NCBI RefSeq assembly: GCF_015999305.1
Contig: NZ_JAEAGP010000001.1
Span: forward strand, 930,001-994,000
Direction of reading: 5' to 3'
Source: Erythrobacter sp. YJ-T3-07
GTDB taxonomy: Bacteria > Pseudomonadota > Alphaproteobacteria > Sphingomonadales > Sphingomonadaceae
DNA: 64,000 nucleotides
Of this stretch, positions 48,667 through 57,658 are shown piece after piece; position 1 is the first letter of the stretch, and every line of letters begins with the position of its first letter. The notes under the pieces were generated by a model. That model had not been told where the DNA came from. It searched no databases and was given only the letters and a program-made list of their open reading frames with translations. The position numbers and the translations under genes were made by a program.

Positions 48667-50031
48667 ATGGCATCACGCGCCGATAATCTCGCGTCCAACC
48701 TCAGTTTGGCGAATTTCTCCAAGGCGACGGAACTGCGCCAGCGGATCTGGTTCACGGTCGTTGCCCTGATCGCGTTCCGCTTCCTCAGCTTCGTCCCGCT
48801 GCCGGGTGTGAACCCGCAGATCCTGGGCGACCTGTACGACCAGACGCGCGGCGGCGTGCTCGACCTTTTCAACACCTTCTCGGGCGGCAGTCTGGAGCGC
48901 ATGAGTCTCATCGCGCTCGGCGTGATGCCCTATATTACCGCCTCGATCGTGGTGCAGATGGCCTCCGCCCTGCATCCCGCGCTGATGGCGCTGAAGAAGG
49001 AAGGCGCGACCGGGCGCCAGAAGCTCAACCAGTACACCCGCTACGGCGCGGTGTTCCTGTGCGTCATCCAGGGTTACTTCCTTGCCACCGGGCTTGAAAG
49101 CTATGGTGCGCAGAGCGGGCTGCAGGCGGTCGTCGACCCGGGCATCATGTTCCGTATCGGCGCGGTCATCAGCCTGGTGGGCGGGACCATGCTGCTGCTG
49201 TGGATCGGTGAGCAGATCACCGCGCGCGGGATCGGCAATGGCGTGTCGCTGATCATCATGGCGGGCATCGTCGCCCAGTTCCCCAGCTTTGCGAGCAACA
49301 TGTTCGAAGGCGGGCGGACCGGTGCGATCAGCGCTGGCGTGATCATCGGCTTCATCGTCATGATCATCGGCCTGATCCTGTTCATCAGCTTCATGGAGCG
49401 TGCGCAACGCCGGCTGCTGATCCAGTATCCCAAGCGTGCGACCCAGCGCGGCATGATGCAGGCGGATCGCAGCCATCTGCCGCTCAAGATCAATACCTCG
49501 GGTGTGATCCCGCCGATCTTCGCCAGCTCGCTGCTGCTGCTGCCGCTGACCATCAGCCAGTTCGCTGGCAGTTCGGTTGACCCCAACAGCGGCGTGGGGC
49601 GTACGATCAACCAGCTGAACTTCTACCTTCAGCACGGGCAGCCCATTTACATGGGGCTGTACGCGATCCTGATCGTGTTCTTCTGCTTCTTCTACACAGC
49701 GGTGGTCTTCAATCCGGAGGAAACTGCGGATAACCTGAAGAAAAATGGCGGGTTCATCCCCGGCATTCGCCCCGGCAAGCGCACTGCGGAGTATCTGGAT
49801 TATGTCCTGACCCGCATCACCGTGGTCGGCGCGGCGTACCTGACGCTGGTCTGCGTGCTGCCCGAATACATGATCGCGCAGACCGGGATTCCGCTGTTCC
49901 TCGGCGGCACCAGCCTGCTGATCGTCGTCAACGTGACCGTGGATACGATCAGCCAGATCCAGTCACACCTGCTGGCACACCAGTATGGCGACCTTATCAA
50001 GAAGGCGAAGCTGAAGGGGCGGTTGCGCTAA
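48667..50031 (+). CDS. secY: Protein translocase subunit SecY
   Basis: A 454-residue ten-helix protein, the channel of the Sec translocon in the inner membrane. The start MASRADNLASNLSLANFSKA and the second-helix region VMPYITASIVVQMASALHP are diagnostic. Encoded at its usual place after rplO and before adk. ATG 48667 was preferred over the in-frame ATG at 48646. Confidence 0.98.
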   Translation: MASRADNLASNLSLANFSKATELRQRIWFTVVALIAFRFLSFVPLPGVNPQILGDLYDQTRGGVLDLFNTFSGGSLERMSLIALGVMPYITASIVVQMASALHPALMALKKEGATGRQKLNQYTRYGAVFLCVIQGYFLATGLESYGAQSGLQAVVDPGIMFRIGAVISLVGGTMLLLWIGEQITARGIGNGVSLIIMAGIVAQFPSFASNMFEGGRTGAISAGVIIGFIVMIIGLILFISFMERAQRRLLIQYPKRATQRGMMQADRSHLPLKINTSGVIPPIFASSLLLLPLTISQFAGSSVDPNSGVGRTINQLNFYLQHGQPIYMGLYAILIVFFCFFYTAVVFNPEETADNLKKNGGFIPGIRPGKRTAEYLDYVLTRITVVGAAYLTLVCVLPEYMIAQTGIPLFLGGTSLLIVVNVTVDTISQIQSHLLAHQYGDLIKKAKLKGRLR

Positions 50032-50091
50032 AGCGCCCGCTGCCTCTAAGCCGCCTGCGCTGATCGAGCGTCGCGAGGGGACACAGGCATC

Positions 50092-50739
50092 ATGAACATC
50101 ATTCTTCTGGGGCCTCCGGGCGCAGGCAAGGGAACGCAGGCGCACCGGCTCGTGGATCATCACGGCATGCGCCAGCTGTCGACCGGCGACATGCTGCGTG
50201 CGGCGGTGAAGGCGGGCACGCCAGTGGGCAAGCAGGCCAAGGCGATCATGGATGCGGGCGAACTCGTCTCCGACGATATCGTCTCTGCGCTGATCGACGA
50301 TGAACTGGCGGCGCTGCCGGCAGACACGGGCGCGATCTTCGACGGCTATCCGCGCACCCGTGCGCAGGCGGAGCAGCTCGACGCGTTGCTCGCCAAGCAC
50401 GGCCGTAAGCTCGACCGCGTGATCGAACTTCAGGTCGATGAGGAAGCGCTGGTCGACCGCATCACCGGACGGTTCACCTGCGCCGCGTGCGGCGAGGGCT
50501 ATCACGACCGGCACAAGCCGCCGCAGACCGAAGGCGTGTGCGACAAGTGCGGCAGCACCGAGTTCAAGCGCCGGCCCGACGACAACGAAGAGACCGTGCG
50601 TCACCGCATGGAGGTCTACCGATCCGAAACTGCGCCGATCCTGCCCTATTACGAGGAGCAAGGGCTGGTTGTGCGGATCGACGGGATGGGCTCGATCGAA
50701 GAGGTCAGTTCCAGCATCGACGCGCTGCTGGAAGGCTGA
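50092..50739 (+). CDS. adk: Adenylate kinase
   Basis: A 215-residue enzyme (ATP + AMP = 2 ADP). P-loop GPPGAGKGT at residues 8-16; the long LID domain holds four cysteines (130, 133, 150, 153 in FTCAACGEGY and GVCDKCGS) that bind structural zinc, as in Gram-positive and many alphaproteobacterial enzymes. It follows secY by 60 bases, and is likely cotranscribed with it. Confidence 0.98.
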   Translation: MNIILLGPPGAGKGTQAHRLVDHHGMRQLSTGDMLRAAVKAGTPVGKQAKAIMDAGELVSDDIVSALIDDELAALPADTGAIFDGYPRTRAQAEQLDALLAKHGRKLDRVIELQVDEEALVDRITGRFTCAACGEGYHDRHKPPQTEGVCDKCGSTEFKRRPDDNEETVRHRMEVYRSETAPILPYYEEQGLVVRIDGMGSIEEVSSSIDALLEG

Positions 50740-50808
50740 TCTGCCTCCTTGGCGGTTTCCTTTGCCGCGCGCCCGTGGAATAGCGGGCGCGTGAAAGGGA
50801 GCCTCTCG

Positions 50809-51492
50809 ATGATCCGTACTGCCGCCAAAGCCCTGGCCCTGCTGGCCGCACCGCTGATTGCCGCCGTGCCTGCTGGTGCCGAGGTGACCGAAAGCTCGCC
50901 CACCCATTTTGTGGTCCGGCACGCGGTCGATGTCGACGCCACGCCAGAGGACGCATGGCTCGCGCTGATTGCGCCGGGCGACTGGTGGAACGATGCTCAC
51001 ACCTGGTCTGCCGACGCGTCGAACATGACGCTGACGCCGCAGGCGGGCGGCTGCTTCTGCGAGAAGATTCCGGCCGAGGACGGGCCCGACAGCTACGGCC
51101 TCGAAGGCAGCGTACAGCACATGATGGTGGTGCAGGCAGTGCCGCACAAAGTGCTGCGCATGCGGGGCGGGCTGGGACCGTTGCAGAGCGAGCCGGTCGA
51201 CGGCGTGATGACGATCACGCTCCAGCCGATCGATGGTGAGGAAGGTGAGCCTGCGGGCACGCGGATCACGTGGGAATACGTTGTCGGCGGCACGATGCGG
51301 TTCAAGATCGACGAGATATCCAAGGCGGTGGACGGAGTGATTGGCGAACAGGTCCTCGGCCTGGCCAAGGCGCTGGGCGGTCCGATCGACGCCGCAGAGG
51401 AGGAGGACGGCGATTCGTTCGATTCGGCGTTCGGCGCGGGCACCGGGGAGGGCGAAGAAACGCCGACCACCGGCATTCCCGAAGGGCGCTAG
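50809..51492 (+). CDS. Exported SRPBCC (START-like) domain protein
   Basis: A 227-residue protein with signal peptide (IRTAAKALALLAAPLIAAVPAGA, the first 24 residues). The mature part has the helix-grip SRPBCC features: FVVRHAVDVDATPEDAWLAL near the start, GCFCEKIP, and EYVVGGTMRFKIDEI. The acidic Glu/Gly-rich C-terminus is likely disordered. Relatives are uncharacterised periplasmic proteins that may bind hydrophobic ligands. Its place between adk and rpsM, inside the translation gene block, is unusual; the promoter after it serves the next operon. Confidence 0.8.
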   Translation: MIRTAAKALALLAAPLIAAVPAGAEVTESSPTHFVVRHAVDVDATPEDAWLALIAPGDWWNDAHTWSADASNMTLTPQAGGCFCEKIPAEDGPDSYGLEGSVQHMMVVQAVPHKVLRMRGGLGPLQSEPVDGVMTITLQPIDGEEGEPAGTRITWEYVVGGTMRFKIDEISKAVDGVIGEQVLGLAKALGGPIDAAEEEDGDSFDSAFGAGTGEGEETPTTGIPEGR

Positions 51493-51572
51493 GTCTCCTC
51501 GTTCACGCCTCGGTCGCGACCGAGCAGCAGCTGTGCCGCGCGGTTGTGGGGGACATCTTCCGCACGCCGGTT

Positions 51573-51601
51573 TTGACAGGGCTCCGCACACGGGCTAGAT
51601 T
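51573..51601 (+). promoter_or_regulatory. Sigma-70-type promoter ahead of rpsM
   Basis: TTGACA (51573-51578), 17-base spacer, TAGATT (51596-51601). This is the best consensus-like promoter seen in the window. It would start the alpha operon with a leader of about 255 bases; the 372-base gap (51493-51864) has no gene. Confidence 0.6.
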
Positions 51602-51864
51602 CAGTTCCACGAACAGGGTCGCGTGTGGTCGCTTTCGCGGCCGGCGCGATTATTCGCGCGTAGCTGTTGACGCTATGCGCTCTCACGCCTATGTGCGCCG
51701 TTCGTCCGATTCATTGCATCATTGCAGCACCGGCCCGGTCTTCGCGCCTGCCGGTTTTTGTCCGTCCGGATGGCGGTGATGCAGCGAACCGATGAAACTC
51801 GCGATGAGATAGGGGTGCACCGCTGTTGCGGATCGCCAAGCCCCTGTGGAGCATGGAGAAGTAA

Positions 51865-52233
51865 GTGGCTCGTATTGCCGGGGTCAATATCCCCACCAAC
51901 AAGCGCGTGATCATTGCGCTTACCTACATTCACGGAATCGGCCGGACCAAGGCCGTCGAGATCGCCGACAAGCTCGGCATTGATCACAAGACCCGCGTGC
52001 AGGACCTCACCGATGAGGAAGTGCTGCGGATCCGTGAAACGATCGACGAAGAGCACACGGTGGAAGGCGACCTTCGCCGTCAGACCGCGATGAACATCAA
52101 GCGTCTGATGGACCTTCGTTCCTACCGCGGCCTGCGCCATCGCGCCGGTCTGCCCGTTCGCGGCCAGCGCACGCACACCAACGCGCGCACCCGCAAGGGC
52201 AAGGCCAAGCCGATCGCCGGCAAGAAGAAGTAA
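51865..52233 (+). CDS. rpsM: 30S ribosomal protein uS13
   Basis: A 122-residue protein from GTG 51865 ([19 protein letters not shown]), with C-terminal [14 protein letters not shown]. It links head and 50S by intersubunit bridge B1. First gene of the alpha operon here; the gene for uS4 is not in this operon. Confidence 0.98.
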   Translation: MARIAGVNIPTNKRVIIALTYIHGIGRTKAVEIADKLGIDHKTRVQDLTDEEVLRIRETIDEEHTVEGDLRRQTAMNIKRLMDLRSYRGLRHRAGLPVRGQRTHTNARTRKGKAKPIAGKKK

Positions 52234-52291
52234 GCGCATCCGCGCTTCCTTCGTCTCTCTTCTGTCTTTCTTTCCTTAAGGGGAATATCCA

Positions 52292-52681
52292 ATGGCACGC
52301 GAACCAGGCCGCATCCGGCGCCGCGAGCGGAAAAACATTTCCAGCGGCGTGGCGCACGTCAACGCCAGCTTCAACAACACCATGATCACCATCACCGATG
52401 CTCAGGGCAATGCGATCAGCTGGTCCAGCGCCGGGATGATGGGCTTCAAGGGCAGCCGCAAGTCGACTCCCTACGCCGCACAGGTCGCGGCGGACGATGC
52501 CGGCAAGAAGGCCGCCGAACACGGCGTCCGCACGCTGGAAGTCGAAGTGAAGGGCCCGGGTTCGGGCCGCGAAAGCGCGCTGCGTGCGCTGCAGGCGGTG
52601 GGTTTCACCATCACCAGCATCCGCGATGTGACGCCGATCCCGCACAATGGGGTCCGTCCGTCCAAGCGGCGTCGCGTCTGA
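52292..52681 (+). CDS. rpsK: 30S ribosomal protein uS11
   Basis: A 129-residue protein, [20 protein letters not shown], with [15 protein letters not shown] core and the C-terminal [19 protein letters not shown]. It sits on the platform. Confidence 0.98.
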   Translation: MAREPGRIRRRERKNISSGVAHVNASFNNTMITITDAQGNAISWSSAGMMGFKGSRKSTPYAAQVAADDAGKKAAEHGVRTLEVEVKGPGSGRESALRALQAVGFTITSIRDVTPIPHNGVRPSKRRRV

Positions 52682-52693
52682 CCTGATCCTGCC

Positions 52694-52720
52694 CGGCGGT
52701 GGGAGCCGTTCCCTCCGCCG
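52694..52720 (+). other. Hairpin between rpsK and rpoA
   Basis: CGGCGGTGGG (52694-52703) pairs with CCCTCCGCCG (52711-52720) apart from a T-T mismatch, 7-base loop. A second weaker stem follows near 52729-52773. The 121-base gap to rpoA is structured and may modulate polymerase subunit yield. Confidence 0.45.
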
Positions 52721-52802
52721 ACATTTTCCGGGCCGGTCACGCTTCTTCCCCCGATCGAGAAGCGCCCGGCCCCAGCCGATCTTGCATTCCTAGGGGACAT
52801 CC

Positions 52803-53861
52803 ATGGCCGTCAACACCAAGAACTGGCAGGAACTGAAAAAGCCCACCTCGCTCGAATTGAAGGACACCGGCGCCGACAAGAAGCGCAAGGCAACCTTCGT
52901 CGCCGAACCGCTCGAGCGCGGCTTCGGCCTGACGCTGGGCAATGCGCTGCGCCGCGTGCTGCTCTCCTCGCTTCAGGGTGCCGCGATCACCTCGATCAAG
53001 ATCGAGAACGTGCTCCACGAATTCTCCAGCCTCGCTGGCGTTCGTGAAGACGTGACCGACATCGTCCTCAACGTGAAGCAGATCGCGCTCAAGATGGAAG
53101 GCGAGGGCCCCAAGCGCCTGCAGCTTTCCGCGACCGGCCCGGGCGCCGTCAAGGCGGGCGACATCGCCGTTTCCGGCGACATCGAGATCCTGAACAAGGA
53201 TCTCGTGATCTGTCAGCTCGACGAAGGCGCGACGCTGAACATGGAACTGACCGCGGACACCGGCAAGGGCTACGTCCCCGCCGTGCAGAACCGCCCGGCC
53301 GACGCGCCGATCGGTCTGATCCCGGTCGATTCGCTCTACTCGCCGATCAAGCAGGTGAGCTACAAGGTCGAGAATGCTCGCGTGGGCCAGGAACTGGACT
53401 ACGACAAGCTCAACCTGACCATCGAAACCGACGGCACCGTCACTCCTGAAGATGCCGTGGCCTACGCCGCGCGCATCCTGCAGGACCAGCTGACTCTGTT
53501 CGTCCACTTCGAGGACGGCATTCCGCAGCCTTCCAGCCCGATGATCGGGATGGCTGCAGAGCCGCAGGAATCGGACACCAACCAGCTCAACCGCTACCTT
53601 CTCAAGAAGGTCGACGAACTGGAGCTGTCGGTCCGTTCGGCCAACTGCCTCAAGAACGACAACATCATCTACATCGGCGATCTGGTCCAGAAGACCGAAG
53701 CCGAGATGCTGCGCACGCCGAACTTCGGCCGCAAGTCGCTCAACGAGATCAAGGAAGTGCTCTCCAGCATGGGTCTGCGCCTCGGGATGGACATCCCGGG
53801 CTGGCCGCCGGAGAACATCGAGGAAATGGCCAAGAAGCTCGAACAGGAACTGCTCGGCTAA
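52803..53861 (+). CDS. rpoA: RNA polymerase subunit alpha
   Basis: A 352-residue protein with N-terminal assembly domain ([20 protein letters not shown]) and C-terminal DNA-binding alphaCTD (IDDL-type [16 protein letters not shown] and [19 protein letters not shown]). It dimerises to start polymerase assembly and contacts UP elements and activators. At its usual place between rpsK and rplQ. Confidence 0.99.
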   Translation: MAVNTKNWQELKKPTSLELKDTGADKKRKATFVAEPLERGFGLTLGNALRRVLLSSLQGAAITSIKIENVLHEFSSLAGVREDVTDIVLNVKQIALKMEGEGPKRLQLSATGPGAVKAGDIAVSGDIEILNKDLVICQLDEGATLNMELTADTGKGYVPAVQNRPADAPIGLIPVDSLYSPIKQVSYKVENARVGQELDYDKLNLTIETDGTVTPEDAVAYAARILQDQLTLFVHFEDGIPQPSSPMIGMAAEPQESDTNQLNRYLLKKVDELELSVRSANCLKNDNIIYIGDLVQKTEAEMLRTPNFGRKSLNEIKEVLSSMGLRLGMDIPGWPPENIEEMAKKLEQELLG

Positions 53862-53877
53862 CTCCGCTTACGGGCAT

Positions 53878-53901
53878 GGGCCGGACCCGCAATTCCGGCC
53901 C
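53878..53901 (+). other. Hairpin between rpoA and rplQ
   Basis: GGGCCGGA (53878-53885) pairs with TCCGGCCC (53894-53901), 8-base loop. No T-run. An mRNA stability or processing hairpin is likelier than a terminator. Confidence 0.45.
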
Positions 53902-53948
53902 GTACCGGGGTACCTCGTACGGCCCCCTTACAAACGAAGGATTGAATA

Positions 53949-54371
53949 ATGCGTCACGGTATTTCGCAGCGTAAGCTTGGCCGCAAGTCGGGCCATCGCA
54001 CCGCCATGTTCCGCAACATGTCGGCCGCGCTGATCAAGCACGAGCAGATCGTCACCACGCTGCCCAAGGCGAAGGAACTGCGCCCCTACATCGAAAAGCT
54101 GATCACGCTGGCCAAGCGTGGCGGCCTTTCCAACCGTCGCCTCGCGATGGGTCGCCTGCAGGACGAAACGCAGCTGAAGAAGCTGTTCGACGTTCTGGCG
54201 GAGCGTTATTCGGACCGTGAAGGCGGCTACACCCGCATCATCAAGGCAGGTTACCGCGCTTCGGACAGCGCGCAGCTCGCGATCATCGAATTCGTCGATC
54301 GCGACGAAGATGCCAAGGGCCTCGATTCGGGCCCGGTGATGACCGAGGAAGACGAATACGACGACGCGTAA
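53949..54371 (+). CDS. rplQ: 50S ribosomal protein bL17
   Basis: A 140-residue protein, [20 protein letters not shown], core [16 protein letters not shown]; longer than E. coli by a short acidic C-terminus ([10 protein letters not shown]). Last gene of the alpha operon, followed by a strong terminator. Confidence 0.98.
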   Translation: MRHGISQRKLGRKSGHRTAMFRNMSAALIKHEQIVTTLPKAKELRPYIEKLITLAKRGGLSNRRLAMGRLQDETQLKKLFDVLAERYSDREGGYTRIIKAGYRASDSAQLAIIEFVDRDEDAKGLDSGPVMTEEDEYDDA

Positions 54372-54396
54372 GCGCGGGTCGCAAGACCAGTTCGAG

Positions 54397-54429
54397 AAGG
54401 GCCGCCGGGGCAACCCGCGCGGCCCTTTT
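54397..54429 (+). terminator. Strong terminator after rplQ
   Basis: AAGGGCCGC (54397-54405) pairs with GCGGCCCTT (54419-54427), with inner CGGG/CCCG stem and a four-base loop, ending in a T-run 54426-54429. It closes the alpha operon. Confidence 0.85.
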
Positions 54430-54498
54430 CCTTTGGGCCGCGACACTTGCGGAACCCAAATTGGAAAAGCGCGGTTTCTCTCACCAAGGAGAAACGAC

Positions 54499-55476
54499 AT
54501 GCGTATTGCAATCGCTGCGTCGAGCGCGCTCGCGCTCGCGCTGGCTGTGCCCGTGCTTGCCCAGAACAACGGGAATGGGAACGGCAACGGAAATAGCCAG
54601 GGTGCGAAGGCCAATCCTGGGAAGGGCCCGGGCGCAGGCAAGGGCAATTCGGGCGACCCGCGCGGCGGCCCGCCCGCGATGCGGGGCAACGGAAACGGGC
54701 CGGGCAACGGGAAGGCCGAGCGCGGGCAGGGCCCGCCTCCGGTGGCGCAGCGTGGCAATCCGGCCGACCGCCTGGAGCGCGAGCTGGATCGCCGGGTCGA
54801 GGACCAGGTCCGGCGCGGTGCCAACCGTGCCGCACGCGAGGTGACCGATCGTGTCGGCTACGACGCTCGCGAAGTGCTCACCCGGCTCGACCGCGCGGAT
54901 CGCCCGCTGCGTGGCTTCTGCCCGCCCGGTCTTGCCAAAAAGAACAATGGCTGTCAGCCGCCCGGCCAGGCCAAGAAGCTTCGGAGCGAGCGTTTCGGCG
55001 GCTACTACGGGTCCGCATATCCGCAGCTTTCGGGCAGCGACTGGCAGTATTACGACGGTTACGCCTACCGCCCCTCGCGCGGGGGCGTGATCGATGCGCT
55101 GGTCCCGCTGGTAGGCGGGGCGCTGTTCAGGGGCAACCAGTGGCCGACCGCCTATGACGAGTACCGGGCACCCACCTATTACGCAGACTATTTCGGGCGC
55201 AACTCGGATGCCCGCTATTACTACGCCGATCAGACGCTGTTCTCGGTCGACCCGAAGGATCAGGCGATCATGGGTATCGCCGCGCTTCTGACGGGTGACG
55301 ACATCACCGTCGGCCAGCGCCTGCCCGCGGGGTACGATGCGTACAACGTGCCTTACGCCTATCGCGATCGATATCGCGATGGACCAGATGCGATGTATCG
55401 CTACAGCGACGGCTATGTTTACCAGGTCGACCCCACGACCCGTGTTGTCGCTGCGGTCATCGATCTTTTGACGTGA
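54499..55476 (+). CDS. Exported Asn/Gly-rich protein
   Basis: A 325-residue protein with a signal peptide (MRIAIAASSALALALAVPVLA). Its mature N-terminus is a low-complexity stretch of Asn/Gly (NNGNGNGNGN) continuing into Gly/Pro/Lys-rich repeats (residues about 22-90), then a region with charged residues (RLERELDRRVEDQVRRGANR). The rest is Tyr-rich (YGSAYPQLSGSDWQYYDGYAYRP) and ends in VDPTTRVVAAVIDLLT. This composition resembles the exported RcnB-like or low-complexity proteins common in sphingomonads, but no domain is certain. Strong AAGGAGA before the ATG. It is followed 5 bases later by the fasciclin gene, so probably one operon. Confidence 0.7.
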   Translation: MRIAIAASSALALALAVPVLAQNNGNGNGNGNSQGAKANPGKGPGAGKGNSGDPRGGPPAMRGNGNGPGNGKAERGQGPPPVAQRGNPADRLERELDRRVEDQVRRGANRAAREVTDRVGYDAREVLTRLDRADRPLRGFCPPGLAKKNNGCQPPGQAKKLRSERFGGYYGSAYPQLSGSDWQYYDGYAYRPSRGGVIDALVPLVGGALFRGNQWPTAYDEYRAPTYYADYFGRNSDARYYYADQTLFSVDPKDQAIMGIAALLTGDDITVGQRLPAGYDAYNVPYAYRDRYRDGPDAMYRYSDGYVYQVDPTTRVVAAVIDLLT

Positions 55477-55481
55477 GGATA

Positions 55482-56039
55482 ATGATGAAGAAGACGATCA
55501 TCCCCGCACTGGGCGCGCTTTCCCTCATGCTGGCCGGGTGCGGTGCCGCAGACGAGGCGGCCGATCCCGTCGAATCCACCGCCACGGCAGGCTCGCAAGA
55601 TCTGGCCGCCACCATTGCCGGGATCGACGATCTGTCGACCGCTGCCGAGGTGATCGGCAATGCAGGTCTGGAAGATCCCTTCGACGGAGCCGGCTCCTAC
55701 ACCGCCTTCCTGCCGAGCAACGCGGCCTTCGCTGCGCTGCCCGAGGGCGATCTGGAACGTCTTCGCTCCGATGAAGGCCGGCCTGAGGTGATCGCGCTGC
55801 TGCGCGGTCATCTAGCGGTCGGTGCGATATCGCGCGAGGATCTGGACAGGGCGCTTGATGAAAACGGCGGCTCTATCGAATTGGCGAGCGTCGCGGACGA
55901 GCCCATCCAGGTGCGAAAGATCGACGGGCAGATCCTGGTCGGCGATGGCGACGATGCCCCGCACCTGACCAAGATCGCGGAAGCGGCGTCGAACGGCGTG
56001 GTCTACGTGATCGACGGATTCATCCCGCCCGAGAATTGA
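55482..56039 (+). CDS. Fasciclin-domain lipoprotein
   Basis: A 185-residue protein with a lipobox LAGC (Cys20). The FAS1 domain covers about residues 45-180: STAAEVIGNAGLEDPFDGAGSYTAFLPSN, then the ALLRGHLAVGAISREDL and VVYVIDGFIPP terminal motifs. Fasciclin domains mediate adhesion in eukaryotes; bacterial ones are often periplasmic and of uncertain role. Start ATG 55482 after GTGAGG; the ATG at 55485 is equally possible. A terminator follows. Confidence 0.88.
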   Translation: MMKKTIIPALGALSLMLAGCGAADEAADPVESTATAGSQDLAATIAGIDDLSTAAEVIGNAGLEDPFDGAGSYTAFLPSNAAFAALPEGDLERLRSDEGRPEVIALLRGHLAVGAISREDLDRALDENGGSIELASVADEPIQVRKIDGQILVGDGDDAPHLTKIAEAASNGVVYVIDGFIPPEN

Positions 56040-56060
56040 TCCGATCCGCTGTGACGAGAC

Positions 56061-56093
56061 AAGGGGCCGGGGGTATTCCTCCGGCCCCTTTTT
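56061..56093 (+). terminator. Rho-independent terminator after the fasciclin gene
   Basis: AAGGGGCCGG (56061-56070) pairs perfectly with CCGGCCCCTT (56081-56090) around a 10-base loop, followed by a T-run to 56093. It ends the 54499-56039 operon. Confidence 0.88.
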
Positions 56094-56140
56094 CGTGCGC
56101 AGGCTTCCCTTTCGGAACCGCTGTGGCACACTCGCGCGCC

Positions 56141-57577
56141 ATGATCCGGACCAGCCTCGCCGCGCTTGCGGCACTCGCCCTGCCTGCCTCGCTCGCGGCG
56201 CAATCGACCACGCAGGAACAGCTCGATTTGCGCTACGACCGCGCGCTCGCCGCCGGGTACAAGGCGCTGTTCCTGTGCAGCGCTCTCACCAATGCGCAGC
56301 GCAACGGGGCGGAGCGGTCGCCCGAGAGCGTCGAGGCATGGGAACTGAGCGGCATCTACCCGCGGATCGACGCGATCATCGGCGATCTCGACTATTCGAT
56401 CCTGCCCGATGCCGCAGGTCGTATCGCGCTGGTCGAGGTGGATTGGGCGGACGACATGCCGCCGCGTTTCGCCGAAGCCTCTCACGATCAGGGCTGCCGC
56501 CTCGCGCCGATCGGGCTGGAGGCTCCGATGCCCGAAATGCGGGTGCCGCCCATGGCGGGTGAGGAGCAGGCGAGCGCGGATGCGACGCGAGGGGGCGGTG
56601 GTCTGACAGTCCCAGTCGTGGCGGTCGAGGCGGGCGAGCGGACGGCACAGGCCCCGCCAAGCGCGCTCGACAAGGTGATCGGCCGTGCCTTCACCCCGGA
56701 CTATGGCGATGGCGCGAGAACCACCGCCGTTGTCATTCGCCACGGGGATCGCGGCGACGGAAAGATTGGGCAGGGCCGATACGCCCCCGGCTTCGGCCCG
56801 GACACACCCCAGCGCACCTGGTCGGTCGCCAAGAGCATTGCCGCGACGCTGATCGGCGCGGCGGTCCAACGCGGCGATGCGCAGGTGACCGACGGCCTCG
56901 CCTTCGACCAGTGGCGGTGGGACGCGCGCCGGACCATCACGATCGACAATTTCCTGCGCATGGCCTCGGGCCGATACAGCGATACGCCGGGCAACCGCAC
57001 CGACCCGCTCTACATGGGCGGCGCGCTGGTGGCGGAGAGCGCGACCGGGTGGCCGCTGCTCCACAAGCCGGGGACCGTGTTCCGCTATGCCAACAACGAC
57101 ACGCTGATGGCGGTCAAGGCGATCGAGGATACGTTCGATGCCTATGATCCCGCCGACCTGTTCACCGACATCGGGATGACCGGGACGGTCGCGGAGACCG
57201 ACTGGGGCACCGACTATATCCTGTCGAGCCAGGTGTGGGCCTCGGCGGAGGATCTCGCGAAGCTGGGGCAGCTGTACCTCGACAACGGCATGACGCAGAG
57301 CGGCAAGCGCCTGCTGCCCGAGAACTGGCGGGAATATGTCTCCACCCCCGGCGGGCCGCAGCCCGATGGCGCGCTCGGCTATGGCGCGGGCTGGTGGCTG
57401 ATGAACAAGAGCGAAGGCATCCCGTCCGATACCTTCGCCGCGATGGGCAATCGCGGGCAATATGTCGTCGTGGTACCCAGCCGCGATGTGGTGATCGTGC
57501 GGCGCGGGGAAGACCCTGTCGGCACCCGGTTCGACATCATCGCCTTCACCCGCGACATGCTCGCAGCGATGGAGTGA
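56141..57577 (+). CDS. Serine hydrolase, beta-lactamase class C-like
   Basis: A 478-residue exported enzyme. Signal peptide about residues 1-20 (IRTSLAALAALALPASLAA). The catalytic SxxK is S228-VA-K231 (TWSVAKSIA), and the YxN motif is Y316-A-N318 (FRYANND). Members (esterases EstB, DD-peptidases, aminopeptidase DmpB, LACTB) are penicillin-binding-protein-like hydrolases; the substrate cannot be inferred. The ~200-residue N-terminal extension before SxxK is longer than in AmpC-type enzymes and may be a separate domain. Confidence 0.85.
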   Translation: MIRTSLAALAALALPASLAAQSTTQEQLDLRYDRALAAGYKALFLCSALTNAQRNGAERSPESVEAWELSGIYPRIDAIIGDLDYSILPDAAGRIALVEVDWADDMPPRFAEASHDQGCRLAPIGLEAPMPEMRVPPMAGEEQASADATRGGGGLTVPVVAVEAGERTAQAPPSALDKVIGRAFTPDYGDGARTTAVVIRHGDRGDGKIGQGRYAPGFGPDTPQRTWSVAKSIAATLIGAAVQRGDAQVTDGLAFDQWRWDARRTITIDNFLRMASGRYSDTPGNRTDPLYMGGALVAESATGWPLLHKPGTVFRYANNDTLMAVKAIEDTFDAYDPADLFTDIGMTGTVAETDWGTDYILSSQVWASAEDLAKLGQLYLDNGMTQSGKRLLPENWREYVSTPGGPQPDGALGYGAGWWLMNKSEGIPSDTFAAMGNRGQYVVVVPSRDVVIVRRGEDPVGTRFDIIAFTRDMLAAME

Positions 57578-57658
57578 TCCTGCGCAGCGAGTTGCACGCT
57601 GCCCGCCATCGCCTAGATATCCTGCACCAATTTCCCCGACCAACGAGAGGACGCCCCC

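Noticed and set aside
50032..51864. Missing rpmJ (bL36) and rpsD in the ribosomal block
   Set aside because: Absence at these positions is normal in alphaproteobacteria, where the genes lie elsewhere; not evidence of loss.
54560..54700. Repetitive AACGGGAATGGG-type sequence resembling a repeat array
   Set aside because: It encodes the Asn/Gly-rich low-complexity part of an exported protein; no CRISPR-like spacing.
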